Positions 26,487 through 35,776 of a DNA stretch of 64,000 nucleotides are shown here, piece by piece. The notes below the pieces were generated by a model, which saw only the letters and a program-made list of their open reading frames with translations, made no database searches and was not told the origin of the DNA. Position 1 is the stretch's first letter. Each line of letters begins with the position of its first letter. Both the position numbers and the translations under genes were made by a program. Location: assembly GCA_035647855.1 (NCBI GenBank), contig DASRMP010000003.1, forward strand, positions 1 to 64,000. Reading direction: 5' to 3'. The DNA is from JAAZBW01 sp035647855. Lineage in GTDB: Bacteria; Actinomycetota; Actinomycetes; Actinomycetales; Actinomycetaceae.

Positions 26487-28424
26487 ATGTACCCGTTGCT
26501 CCTGAACCCCGCCGCCGTGGCCGCGACGCAGGCCACCGGCGTTGCGTCCTTCGCATGGCTCCTCGTCGCGATTCCCCTGGTCTCCGCCGGACTTCTCCTC
26601 GTGCTCGGCCGTCGTTCCGATTCCTGGGGACACTGGTTCGGTGTCGCGGCCTCCTCAGGCTCGCTCGTGGTCGGCATCGCGCTCCTGGCACAGATGCTCG
26701 GGGCCGCGCCCGAGAACCGAGTGGTGACCCAGACGCTCTACTCCTGGATTCCCGCCGGTGATCTCTCGATCGATTTCGCGACCAGGATCGATCCCCTCTC
26801 GATGACATTCATCATCCTGGTGACGTTCGTCGGCACGCTCATCCATTTCTACTCCGTCGCCTACATGGAACAGGATCCGGACCGTCGCCGCTTCTTCGCC
26901 TACATGAACCTGTTCATCGCCGCGATGCTGCTGCTCGTGATCGCCGACTCCTATGTGCTGATGTTCGTCGGCTGGGAGGGTGTGGGCCTCGCGTCCTATC
27001 TCCTCATCGGTTTCTGGAACAACGTGCCCGAGTACGCGACGGCGGCGAAGAAGGCCTTCGTGATGAACCGCGTCGGTGACGCCGGTTTCCTGCTCGCCAT
27101 GGGAGCGATGTTCGCGGCCGTCGGTTCGGTGACGTTCGACGACGTCCTCGGCGCCGACCTCTCGACGTTCGCCGCGACCCTGATCGGCCTGTTCCTCCTG
27201 CTCGCAGCAGTCGGCAAGTCGGCGCAGTTCCCGCTGCAGGCGTGGCTCGGGGACGCGATGGCAGGCCCGACTCCGGTCTCCGCACTCATCCACGCGGCGA
27301 CCATGGTGACGGCGGGTGTGTACCTCGTGGTTCGCTCGGGTCCCATCTACGAGGCGGCGCCGAACGCGCAACTGGTGGTGGCCATCGTCGGAGCGATCAC
27401 GCTCATCTTCGGGGCGGTCATCGGTATGGCGAAGGACGACCTGAAGAAGGTGCTCGCGGCCTCGACCATGAGCCAGATCGGCTACATGATGCTGGCGGCA
27501 GGTCTCGGCCCGATCGGCTACGCGCTCGCGATCTTCCACCTCTTCACGCACGGCTTCTTCAAGGCGAACATGTTCCTCGGCGCGGGGTCCGTCATGCACG
27601 GGATGAACGACCAGGTGGACATGCGCCGGTTCGGCGGACTGTCCAAGTACATGAAGATCACCTGGGTCACCTTCATGATGGGCTGGCTCGCCATCATGGG
27701 GATCCCTCCCTTCGCCGGATTCTTCTCGAAGGATCTGATCATCGAGGCCGCCTTCGTCGGGGATGGCTGGCGGCCCTGGGTGTTCGGCCTGATAGCGTTG
27801 CTCGGCGCCGGGCTGACGGCGTTCTACATGTCGCGCCTCTTCTTCATGGTGTTCCACGGTGAGGAGCGCTGGACCGAACCTCCGGAGGGCCCCAAGCAGG
27901 ACCCGCACGAGTCGCCGGCGCTGATGACCGTCCCGATGGTGGTCCTGGCGTTCGGCTCGGTCGTGCTCGGCTTCCTCATGAACGGCTGGTTCCAGACCTT
28001 CATGGAGCCGGTGACCGGCCAGGTCGAGCACGCCGAACCCGTGCTGCCGGTGCTCGTCATCCAGATCGCCACCGTCTCGCTCGCCGTGGTCGGCGCGGCC
28101 ATCGCCTACGTGATGTACGTCCGCCGGCGGGTGCCGATGACGGCCCCGAAGGGCAACGTGCTCGTCACCGCAGCGCGCAACGACCTCTACCAGGATGCCG
28201 TCAACGAGGCGCTGTTCATGCGTCCGGGAATGGCTCTCACCCGGACCGTCGACGTCGCAGACGACTACCTCGTGGACGGGGTGGTCGAAGGCACGGCCTT
28301 CGGCCTGAAGGACATCGGAGCCTGGCTCTCGAAGCTCCAGAACGGTTTCGTCCGCTCCTATGCGAGCTACATCGTCGGCGGTGTCGCGATCGCCGTCGTC
28401 GCAGTGCTCTTCACAAGGATGTAG
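26487..28424 (+). CDS. nuoL: NADH-quinone oxidoreductase subunit L
   Basis: NuoL (645 residues) is the distal proton-pumping antiporter-like subunit, about sixteen helices including the long lateral helix near the C terminus. Motifs include DPLSMTFIILVTFVGTLIHF, MFVGWEGVGLASYLLIGFW with the key Glu, the Lys region GKSAQFPLQAWLGDAMAGPT, HAATMVTAGVYLV, and GIPPFAGFFSKDLIIE. Start ATG at 26487 with GGGAAGG upstream. The final 100 residues (after KGNVLVTAARNDLYQDAVNE) match the actinobacterial NuoL tail. Confidence 0.97.
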   Translation: MYPLLLNPAAVAATQATGVASFAWLLVAIPLVSAGLLLVLGRRSDSWGHWFGVAASSGSLVVGIALLAQMLGAAPENRVVTQTLYSWIPAGDLSIDFATRIDPLSMTFIILVTFVGTLIHFYSVAYMEQDPDRRRFFAYMNLFIAAMLLLVIADSYVLMFVGWEGVGLASYLLIGFWNNVPEYATAAKKAFVMNRVGDAGFLLAMGAMFAAVGSVTFDDVLGADLSTFAATLIGLFLLLAAVGKSAQFPLQAWLGDAMAGPTPVSALIHAATMVTAGVYLVVRSGPIYEAAPNAQLVVAIVGAITLIFGAVIGMAKDDLKKVLAASTMSQIGYMMLAAGLGPIGYALAIFHLFTHGFFKANMFLGAGSVMHGMNDQVDMRRFGGLSKYMKITWVTFMMGWLAIMGIPPFAGFFSKDLIIEAAFVGDGWRPWVFGLIALLGAGLTAFYMSRLFFMVFHGEERWTEPPEGPKQDPHESPALMTVPMVVLAFGSVVLGFLMNGWFQTFMEPVTGQVEHAEPVLPVLVIQIATVSLAVVGAAIAYVMYVRRRVPMTAPKGNVLVTAARNDLYQDAVNEALFMRPGMALTRTVDVADDYLVDGVVEGTAFGLKDIGAWLSKLQNGFVRSYASYIVGGVAIAVVAVLFTRM

Positions 28425-28448
28425 GGAAGAAAAGGAACTGATGCACAG

Positions 28449-29960
28449 ATGAACCCCTCATTCCCCATCCTGACGCTACTGGTGGTGTTCCCACTGGTCG
28501 CGGCCGCAGTGCTGTGGCTCGTGAAACCACTCCACGGCCACGCACGCATCTACGGCCTAATCGCCGCACTGATCGAGTTCGCGCTCGTGATCGTCGCGCT
28601 CACAATGTTCGACCTCGGCAACGCCGGGGAGGTTCAACTGGTCGAGCAGGTCTCCTGGATTCCCCGTCTCGGTGTCTCCTGGGCTCTCGGTGTGAGCGGG
28701 CTCGGTCTCGCGATGATCGTGCTGGCGATCTTCCTCGTCGTCGTCGTGATCATTGCGCGCGAACCCGGAGAGGGCGGACCCGACTGGCTCTGGGTGAGCC
28801 TCGTGCTCTCCCTCGCGGCCGTCATGGTCGGAGTGTTCGCGGCCCGCGACGTGTTCCTCTTCTACATCCTCTTCGAAGTGATGCTGATTCCGGTGTACTT
28901 CCTGATCGGCACATTCGGGGGACCGGACCGCAGGCGGGCAGCCCTGAAGTTCCTGCTGTACTCGCTCGCCGGTGGCCTGATCATGCTTATCGGCGTGATC
29001 GCCCTGTTCGGGTATGGCCCCGGTGGCCCGGACGCTTATCTCATCGACTCGCTCGCGGGCAACCTCGCCGCATCGGCCACGGCCGAGAACCTGATCTTCG
29101 TGTCCTTCTTCATCGCGTTCGCGATCAAGGCGCCGATGGTCCCGGTTCACACCTGGCTGCCCGACTCCACGCAGCAGGCCGACGCCGGAACATCGACGCT
29201 GCTCGTCGGCGTGCTGGACAAGGTCGGCACGTTCGGGATGATCACGCTCTGCCTGCCGCTCTTTCCCAACGCCTCGGTCTGGGCGGCGCCGACGATCGTG
29301 GTCCTGGCCGTCATCTCGATCATCTATGGCGGTCTCGAGGCCATTGCGCAGAAGGACTTCATGCGCCTTGTCGCGATGACGTCCGTGAGCCACTTCGGCT
29401 TCATCGTGCTGGGCATCTTCATCGGCTCGCAGATCGCGATGGCGGGTGCGATGCTCTACATGATCGCCCACGGCGTCTCCACCGCGGCACTGTTCCTTAC
29501 CCTCGGCTTCCTCGAGAAGCGCGGGAACTCGCAGTGGATCCCCAACTACCGCGGTATGCAGCGGGTCACCCCGGTGCTTGCCGGCCTGTTCCTGACCGCG
29601 GGTCTGTCTTCGATCGCGCTGCCCGGCCTCTCGGGCTTCGTGCCCGAATGGCTCGTTCTCACCGGCACCTTCGAGGTGAACTACTGGGCCGCGTTCTTCG
29701 CGGTCCTCGGCGTCATCACCGCGGCGATCTACATCCTGCTGCCCTACCAGCGGATGTTCACCGGCCCGAAGGAAGAGGGAATCCGCGGAGCGGTGGACCT
29801 CAACGCACGCGAGAAGACCGCGATGGTTCCACTCGTCATCGCCGCACTCCTGCTCGGATTCTTCCCCGCGCCCGCCCTCGACATGGTCACGCCAGTCGCG
29901 GAGCAGGCTGTGGTCGCCGTCCGGACCGAGCCCACCACGACCGTCGCGATGGGCGACTGA
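28449..29960 (+). CDS. nuoM: NADH-quinone oxidoreductase subunit M
   Basis: NuoM (503 residues, about fourteen helices) is a second antiporter-like pump. Visible are FLFYILFEVMLIPVYFLIG with the conserved Glu, the helix IAFAIKAPMVPVHTWLPDST with the pumping Lys, QQADAGTSTLLVGVLDKVG and AQKDFMRLVAMTSVSHFGFI. The sequence after WLPD differs from the enterobacterial HVEAPTAGS form but follows the actinobacterial pattern. It starts 24 bases after nuoL with AAAGGAA upstream. Confidence 0.97.
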   Translation: MNPSFPILTLLVVFPLVAAAVLWLVKPLHGHARIYGLIAALIEFALVIVALTMFDLGNAGEVQLVEQVSWIPRLGVSWALGVSGLGLAMIVLAIFLVVVVIIAREPGEGGPDWLWVSLVLSLAAVMVGVFAARDVFLFYILFEVMLIPVYFLIGTFGGPDRRRAALKFLLYSLAGGLIMLIGVIALFGYGPGGPDAYLIDSLAGNLAASATAENLIFVSFFIAFAIKAPMVPVHTWLPDSTQQADAGTSTLLVGVLDKVGTFGMITLCLPLFPNASVWAAPTIVVLAVISIIYGGLEAIAQKDFMRLVAMTSVSHFGFIVLGIFIGSQIAMAGAMLYMIAHGVSTAALFLTLGFLEKRGNSQWIPNYRGMQRVTPVLAGLFLTAGLSSIALPGLSGFVPEWLVLTGTFEVNYWAAFFAVLGVITAAIYILLPYQRMFTGPKEEGIRGAVDLNAREKTAMVPLVIAALLLGFFPAPALDMVTPVAEQAVVAVRTEPTTTVAMGD

Positions 29961-29975
29961 GGGGAGTAGAGAGAA

Positions 29976-31592
29976 GTGAGCTTCGCCGCACCGAACATTG
30001 AGTGGGCTGCCCTCGTCCCGGTACTGATCATCTTCGGCGCCGCCGTCCTCGGCGTGCTCTTCGAGGCCTTGGTTCCCCGCAGGCCCCGGCGCACCGCCCA
30101 GGTGATCCTGGCTCTCGTGGCCATGGCCGCCGCGCTCGTGGCCGTCGTCTGGCGCTGGACGCTCGTTGTCGAGAACGGGCCGATCCCCGTTGTCTACCAG
30201 GAGACGATCCAGCCCGGTTTCATGGGACACCTCGCGCAGATCGTGGAGGACGGACCGGCTCTCGCCGCGCAGGCGATCCTCCTGACCGCGGCCTTCCTCG
30301 CGATGCTCGTCATCGCCGACCGGACCTCGACCGGCGAGGACGCGTTCGCGCCGTCGGGGGCCACGGCACCGGGCAGCGCCGAGGAGGATCGCGCGAACAA
30401 GGCGGGATTCGAGCAGACCGAGGTCTTTCCGCTCGTGATGTTCGCGCTGCTGGGCATGATGGTCTTCACGAACGCGAACGACTTCGTCTCGCTGTTCGTT
30501 GCGCTCGAGGTGCTCTCGCTGCCGCTCTATGTCCTGTCGGGACTCGCGCGGCGCCGCCGCCTGCTCAGCCAGGAGGCCTCGCTGAAGTACTTCCTGCTCG
30601 GTGCGCTGTCCTCCGGCTTCTTCCTCTTCGGAATCGCGCTGCTGTACGGCTTCTCGGGTTCGTTCAACTTCGCCGTGATCGCAGACTCGGTGGCAGTCGT
30701 GCCCGGAATGGACTTCATGTTGCTGGCGGGTGCGATGCTCGTGACGGTCGGCCTGCTGTTCAAGGTGGCGGCCGTTCCGTTCCACTCGTGGGCTCCGGAT
30801 GTCTACCAGGGCGCTCCCACGCCGATCACGGGCTTCATGGCGGCGGCGACCAAGATAGCCGCGTTCGCGGCGATGCTCAGGGTCTTCTACGTCGTGATCC
30901 CGAACCTCCGCTGGGACTTCGAGGTAGTCATGTGGGTCATCAGCGGGCTCACGATGCTTGTCGGCACCGTGCTGGTCCTCAACCAGCAGAACCTCAAGCG
31001 CATGCTCGCCTATTCGTCGATCGCCCACGCGGGATTCATTCTTCTGGGAGTCATGGCGCTCCAGCCTGACGGCCCCGAGGGCGTCCTCTTCTACCTTCTT
31101 GCGTACGGGATGGCGACTATCGGCGCGTTCGCCGTCATCAATTCGGTCCGCGAACGTGATGCCCTCGGTCGGATCACCTCGGAGGCAGGCGAACTCGAGC
31201 AGTGGAAGGGCCTCGGACGCACCAACCCGGTCATAGCGGGCGCGATGATGGTGTTCCTCCTGTCCTTCGCCGGGATTCCGCTGACGGCGGGCTTCATCGG
31301 CAAGTTCGAGGTCTTCGGCTCAGCGCTCCGTGGCGGACTCGGACCGCTTGTGGTGCTCGCAATCCTGTGTTCGGCGGCAACCGCGTACATCTACTTCCGC
31401 GTCATGGTGCTGATGTTCTTCAACGCGCCGGAGGAGGGAGCGGAAGGACCTGAGGGGGCGGCGGTCGTCGTCGACAGCGAGGGCTTGTCGGTTGTGGCCA
31501 TCGGCATCGCCGCGTTCGTGACCATCTTGCTGGGCGTCATACCCGGCCCGGCGATCGAAATCCTGGGTAGCGCGATGGCGTTCCTGCCGTAG
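29976..31592 (+). CDS. nuoN: NADH-quinone oxidoreductase subunit N
   Basis: NuoN (538 residues) is the third antiporter-like pump, next to NuoK and NuoJ. Motifs include FVSLFVALEVLSLPLYVLSG with the key Glu, KVAAVPFHSWAPDVYQGAPT with the pumping Lys, and NQQNLKRMLAYSSIAHAGFI. The loop STGEDAFAPSGATAPGSAEE is a hydrophilic insertion, as in actinobacterial homologues. Start is GTG at 29976 preceded by GGGGAG. It ends the operon; the polyprenyl synthase starts 11 bases later on the same strand and is probably co-transcribed. Confidence 0.97.
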   Translation: MSFAAPNIEWAALVPVLIIFGAAVLGVLFEALVPRRPRRTAQVILALVAMAAALVAVVWRWTLVVENGPIPVVYQETIQPGFMGHLAQIVEDGPALAAQAILLTAAFLAMLVIADRTSTGEDAFAPSGATAPGSAEEDRANKAGFEQTEVFPLVMFALLGMMVFTNANDFVSLFVALEVLSLPLYVLSGLARRRRLLSQEASLKYFLLGALSSGFFLFGIALLYGFSGSFNFAVIADSVAVVPGMDFMLLAGAMLVTVGLLFKVAAVPFHSWAPDVYQGAPTPITGFMAAATKIAAFAAMLRVFYVVIPNLRWDFEVVMWVISGLTMLVGTVLVLNQQNLKRMLAYSSIAHAGFILLGVMALQPDGPEGVLFYLLAYGMATIGAFAVINSVRERDALGRITSEAGELEQWKGLGRTNPVIAGAMMVFLLSFAGIPLTAGFIGKFEVFGSALRGGLGPLVVLAILCSAATAYIYFRVMVLMFFNAPEEGAEGPEGAAVVVDSEGLSVVAIGIAAFVTILLGVIPGPAIEILGSAMAFLP

Positions 31593-31603
31593 AGTTGCTC
31601 GGC

Positions 31604-32593
31604 GTGACGGAAACGACCGAATCAGTCGCTCGGAGCCTCGCCTCGGACCTTGAGAAGGTCGAGGCGAGGCTCCGTGAGGTGACGAGTCACGTCGAGGAGT
31701 CGATCGCCGGGCCGGCAGGACACCTCGCCGCCGCCGGCGGCAAACGTCTCCGCCCCCTGCTCACGCTGCTCACCTCCCTTCTCGGCGAGGGCGTGAACGG
31801 GAAGGTGCAGGAAGCCGCCGTGTCGGTCGAACTCACCCACCTCGCCACGCTCTACCACGACGACGTCATGGACTCGGCCACGATCAGGCGCGGTGCGCCC
31901 GCCGTTCAGTCGCTCTGGGGCAACAATGTCGCGATTCTCACAGGAGACCTGCTCTTCGCTCGTGCCTCGCAGATCGTCGCGGCGCTGGGACCGGATGCGG
32001 TGATGATGCACGCGACCACGTTCGAACGCCTGTGCCTCGGCCAGTTGCACGAGACCATCGGCGCGGGGGAGGGCGTGGACCCCATCGAGCACTACCTGCG
32101 GGTCCTTGCAGACAAGACCGGCTCGCTCATCGCCACATCGGCCCGCTACGGGGCGATGTTCGGCGGGGCGAGCGAGGACGTCGTCGCCGCGATGGAGTCC
32201 TTCGGCGAGAAGGTGGGCATTGCGTTCCAACTGGCGGACGACGTGATTGATCTCTCGTCCGACGCCGACGTGACGGGCAAGACCCCCGGAACGGACCTGC
32301 GCGAGGGCGTCGATACGATGCCTGTTCTGCTGCTCCGGCGCCACGAGGCGCGGGGGAGTCTCGACGCCGACGGGCGAGAGATCCTGGCCATGCTCGCCGT
32401 GGACCTCAAGGATGACGAGAGCCTCGCCAGCGCAGTCGCCAGACTGCGCGGGCACCAGGTGGTGGACGAGACCCGCGCGATGGCGCGCGAATGGGCCGAT
32501 GCCGCCGTGGCCGAGCTGGACCGGCTTCCGGAGGGTCCCGTCCGGGCGACGCTCGGCGACTTCGCGTTCCAACTCGTCAACCGGATCGCCTGA
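31604..32593 (+). CDS. Long-chain polyprenyl diphosphate synthase
   Basis: The trans-prenyltransferase makes the isoprenoid side chain, most likely the menaquinone tail given the setting (heptaprenyl/octaprenyl type; chain length cannot be read). About 329 residues. The first Asp-rich motif is LYHDDVMDSATIRRG and the second AFQLADDVIDLSSD; GGKRLRPLLTLLTS binds the diphosphate, and KTGSLIATSARYGAMFGG is the mid-sequence signature. GTG at 31604 (VTETTESVARSL) is preferred; a TTG nine bases upstream (31595) is also in frame. It follows nuoN by 11 bases. Confidence 0.9.
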   Translation: MTETTESVARSLASDLEKVEARLREVTSHVEESIAGPAGHLAAAGGKRLRPLLTLLTSLLGEGVNGKVQEAAVSVELTHLATLYHDDVMDSATIRRGAPAVQSLWGNNVAILTGDLLFARASQIVAALGPDAVMMHATTFERLCLGQLHETIGAGEGVDPIEHYLRVLADKTGSLIATSARYGAMFGGASEDVVAAMESFGEKVGIAFQLADDVIDLSSDADVTGKTPGTDLREGVDTMPVLLLRRHEARGSLDADGREILAMLAVDLKDDESLASAVARLRGHQVVDETRAMAREWADAAVAELDRLPEGPVRATLGDFAFQLVNRIA

Positions 32594-32751
32594 CGGCCAG
32601 AGGACAACCCGCACGGATCGCATGGTGGAGATTTTGCACGCGGATTCCGGCCTGCCGCGCCGTGCAGGTTAGACTCGACCACGGTTCTCGGCGCCGGCCG
32701 GGCGCGCACGTGTGCCACGGGTCGGATCGCCAGGTTTCTCGATGAAAGGTC

Positions 32752-34149
32752 ATGCACTTGAGCGCAAAGCGACCCTTGACGGTTGCCGTCATTGGTGCCG
32801 GTCCCGCTGGCATCTACGCCGCGGACACTCTTCTGAAGACCGGCATCGATGCGCGAATCGACATCTTCGAGAAGCTCCCGGCGCCCTACGGGCTGGTGCG
32901 GTACGGGGTGGCTCCGGACCATCCCCGCATCAAGCAGATCATCGAGGCGTTGTTCCGCATCCTGCAGGGTGGCGGCATTCGCCTCCTGGGCAACGTCGAG
33001 ATCGGGAAGGACGTCAGCTTCGAGGATCTGAAGGCGCACTACGACGCAGTCATCGTCGCGACTGGGTCCGACCATGACGCTCCGCTCGAAATTCCCGGCG
33101 CAGACCTGCCGGAGGTCTACGGCGGCAGTCAGTTCGTCTACTGGTACGACGGCCACCCGGACGTCCCTCGCGACTGGCCGCTCGATGCGGAGAACATCGC
33201 GGTGATCGGCGTCGGGAACGTTGCGCTCGATATCGCACGCATGCTGACGAAGCACGTACCCGATCTCCTGGGCACCGATATTCCCGCGAACGTGCAGGAG
33301 GGCCTCGAGTCGAACCGGGCCTCGGACGTCCACGTGTTCGGGCGCCGTGGCCCTGCACAGTGCAAGTTCACGCCGCTCGAACTGCGCGAACTCGGCGAGG
33401 TCCCGGATGTGGACGTCGTCGTCGATGTCGAGGACTTCGAGTTCGACGACGCCGCGCACGAGGCGATGGCCGCCTCCAAGATGACCCGCATGGTGGTCAA
33501 CACGATGGTCGACTGGATCATGGAGGACGCACCGAAGGAGGCCTCGCGGCGGATCCACATCCACTTCTACAACCGCCCGGTCGCGATCCTCGAGAAGGAC
33601 GGCCACGTCGCAGGCATCAGGACCGAACGCACAGAACCGGTGGGTGACGGCAGCGTGCGGGGCACGGGGGAGTTCATCGACACGCCCGCGGAGGCCGTGT
33701 ACCTGGCCGTGGGTTACGCGGGTGCGCGGATCCCCGGCGTTCCGTACGACGAGGTCCTGAGGGTGATCCCCAACGTGGGAGGCCGCGTCATCCAGGACGG
33801 TGGCGTTCGGCGCGGCATGTACGCCACCGGCTGGATCAAGCGCGGACCGGTTGGTCTGATCGGCTCCACCAAGTCGGACGCGCTGGAGACCGTGAACAAC
33901 CTCGCCGAGGACTGGGAGGCGGGACTGCTCGACCGCGGGCTCGCCGAGTCCGAGTTGGGCTATGACGCGATCGTGGCGCTCCTCGAGGAGCGCGGCGTCC
34001 GCTACACCACCGAACGTGGCTGGGCGATGCTCGATGCGTACGAGCGGCGCCTGGGCGAACCGCTCGGCCGCGAGCGCATCAAGGTGGTCGACCACGAGAC
34101 CATGACCGCGATCTCGCGTGAGGAGCCCCACGACGGCAAACTGTGGTGA
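32752..34149 (+). CDS. fprA: Ferredoxin/flavodoxin-NADP+ reductase, FprA type
   Basis: The 465-residue flavoprotein is of the adrenodoxin-reductase-like class and moves electrons between NADPH and ferredoxin. FAD binding: VAVIGAGPAGIYAADTLL, then KLPAPYGLVRYGVAPDHPRI. NADP binding: IAVIGVGNVALDIARML. The C-terminal ATGWIKRGPVGLIGSTKSDA is diagnostic. Mycobacterial FprA has 456 residues. ATG at 32752 is used; TTG 32758 fits better the spacing to GAAAGGT and is possible. A -10-like TAGACT is at 32670-32675. This enzyme could serve ferredoxin-linked reactions elsewhere in the cell; no ferredoxin gene is in the window. Confidence 0.93.
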   Translation: MHLSAKRPLTVAVIGAGPAGIYAADTLLKTGIDARIDIFEKLPAPYGLVRYGVAPDHPRIKQIIEALFRILQGGGIRLLGNVEIGKDVSFEDLKAHYDAVIVATGSDHDAPLEIPGADLPEVYGGSQFVYWYDGHPDVPRDWPLDAENIAVIGVGNVALDIARMLTKHVPDLLGTDIPANVQEGLESNRASDVHVFGRRGPAQCKFTPLELRELGEVPDVDVVVDVEDFEFDDAAHEAMAASKMTRMVVNTMVDWIMEDAPKEASRRIHIHFYNRPVAILEKDGHVAGIRTERTEPVGDGSVRGTGEFIDTPAEAVYLAVGYAGARIPGVPYDEVLRVIPNVGGRVIQDGGVRRGMYATGWIKRGPVGLIGSTKSDALETVNNLAEDWEAGLLDRGLAESELGYDAIVALLEERGVRYTTERGWAMLDAYERRLGEPLGRERIKVVDHETMTAISREEPHDGKLW

Positions 34150-34212
34150 GCGCCGCCGCGCGGAACAATACAGCCCGTTTCGGACGTTGAACGGGTCATG
34201 AAGGACTCGAAC

Positions 34213-35076
34213 ATGAACGGACTGAAGACGGTGGCGCTGCTCGGCGGACTCTGGGCGCTGCTGCTCGCCGTCGGCTACATGCTCGCCGCCGGCACGGGCG
34301 ATTCGCTGTGGCTGTGGCTTTTCGCGGGGATGGGTCTCGTCTCGACCTTCGTGTCCTACTGGTTCTCGGACAAGATGGCCCTCGCCGCCATGCGGGCGCG
34401 TCCGCTCTCGGAGGCCGAGGCTCCTGAGATCCACCAGATGGTGCGTGAACTTGCGGAGGTGGCAGGCCAGCCCATGCCGTCGATCCACATCTCGCCCACC
34501 GAGTCGCCGAACGCATTCGCCACCGGCAGGAACCCGCAGAAGGCCGCCGTGTGCGTCACCTCGGGCATCGTCCGGATCCTTGATCGCCGGGAACTGCGCG
34601 CGGTGCTGGGCCACGAACTCTCCCACGTCTACAACCGTGACATCCTCATCTCCTCGGTGGCGGCCGCAATCGGCGGGATCATCACTTCCATCGCGCAGTT
34701 CGCCCTGTTCTTCGGCGGCGGGCGGAACCGGGAGGGCGGGAATCCTTTCGCGGGCATCCTCATGGCGCTGCTGGCACCGCTCGCGGCGGCCGTGATCCGG
34801 ATGGCGATCTCGCGCACCCGCGAGTTCGACGCCGACCGGGCCGGCGCCGAACTGACCCAGGATCCGATGGCTCTGGCATCGGCCCTCCAGAAGATCACCC
34901 GCGGCACGGACATGCGGCCGATGGAGCAGACCCCCTCCCGCGAGAACGTCAGCGCCCTGATGATCTCGAACCCGTTCCGGGGCGGCGGCTTCGCCAAACT
35001 GTTCTCCACGCACCCCCCGACCGAGGAGCGGGTCCGGCGGCTCGAGCAGATCGCCGGTTACGAGCCACGCCAGTAG
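34213..35076 (+). CDS. htpX: Zinc metalloprotease HtpX
   Basis: HtpX is a membrane protease for quality control of membrane proteins. The product has 287 residues with two N-terminal helices (about 5-22 and 28-47), the zinc motif LGHELSHVYNRD (HExxH), two further hydrophobic stretches (about 150-170 and 180-195), and the third zinc ligand Glu in TREFDADRAGAEL. The C-terminal FSTHPPTEERVRRLEQI is the family end. ATG 34213 has AAGGA seven bases upstream; an in-frame ATG at 34198 would add five residues. It lies 64 bases after fprA on the same strand. Confidence 0.93.
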   Translation: MNGLKTVALLGGLWALLLAVGYMLAAGTGDSLWLWLFAGMGLVSTFVSYWFSDKMALAAMRARPLSEAEAPEIHQMVRELAEVAGQPMPSIHISPTESPNAFATGRNPQKAAVCVTSGIVRILDRRELRAVLGHELSHVYNRDILISSVAAAIGGIITSIAQFALFFGGGRNREGGNPFAGILMALLAPLAAAVIRMAISRTREFDADRAGAELTQDPMALASALQKITRGTDMRPMEQTPSRENVSALMISNPFRGGGFAKLFSTHPPTEERVRRLEQIAGYEPRQ

Positions 35077-35092
35077 ACTGATCCGTTGTCGA

Positions 35093-35704
35093 AAGGCGTT
35101 CCTGCCCCGCCTGCTCGAGCGTCCCGAGGCGTCGCTGGTCAACGTGTCGTCAATGGGCGCGCTTGCTCCGGTGCCCGGGCAGAGCGTGTACGGCGCGTCG
35201 AAGTCCGCCGTGAAGCTCTTCACCGAGGGTCTGTATGCCGAGACCATGGGCACCGGCGTCAACGTGACGATCGTGTTCCCCGGGGCCATCGCCACTGGCA
35301 TCAGCGCCAACTCGGATGTCGGTGTGCGCGGGCCTGCGGTCGAGGCCGCGCCGCCGGTTGCTGACGCCGAAGCCGTTGCAGCAGTGAGCGAGGCGCCGGC
35401 CGTTGCGAGCGACTCCCTCGCCGGCAACGTCAAGGCCGCCGCGGGCAAGGTCGCAGGGACGGTTACCGGGGCCATCGGCGGCCTTGTGAACAGGGTCCGT
35501 GGCAAGGAGGACTCGGCGGAGGCGGGTTCGTTCCCGACCACGGAGCCGGCTGTCGCCGCCCAGGTCATGATCGAGGCGATCAAGAAGGGCAGCTACCGGG
35601 CGACCATCGGGAAGGATGCCGCCGGACTGGACAAGCTCTCCAGGCTGAACCCGAAGGGTGCCACCGAGATGATCGCCAAGAGGATGGCGTCGCTGATCGG
35701 CTGA
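35093..35704 (+). pseudogene. 5'-truncated short-chain dehydrogenase/reductase
   Basis: From KAFLPRLLERPEASLVNVSS onward the frame reads as the C-terminal part of a classical SDR: the catalytic Ser in VNVSSMG and the YGASKSAVKLF motif (YxxxK), followed by GLYAETMGTGVNVTIVFPGA. The N-terminal 100 or so residues with the TGxxxGxG cofactor loop are missing; similarity stops about 20 bases after the htpX stop. No good start exists in frame before GTG 35144 or ATG 35153. After ISANSD comes a long Ala/Val-rich linker (about residues 50-105 from 35144), as in some actinobacterial SDRs. A TAGACT box overlaps the htpX stop (35074). Best read as a deletion remnant, possibly still transcribed. Confidence 0.7.
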
Positions 35705-35776
35705 CCCCCCTGGAACGGCACACTTGCTCATCGCCCGCACTCCCCGGCGGAGGGGCACACCGCACCGGCGCCGAAC

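Noticed and set aside
28557..35583. Long minus-strand frames opposite nuoM/nuoN (823 codons) and fprA/htpX (1145 codons)
   Set aside because: Also shadow frames; the plus-strand genes are clear and complete.
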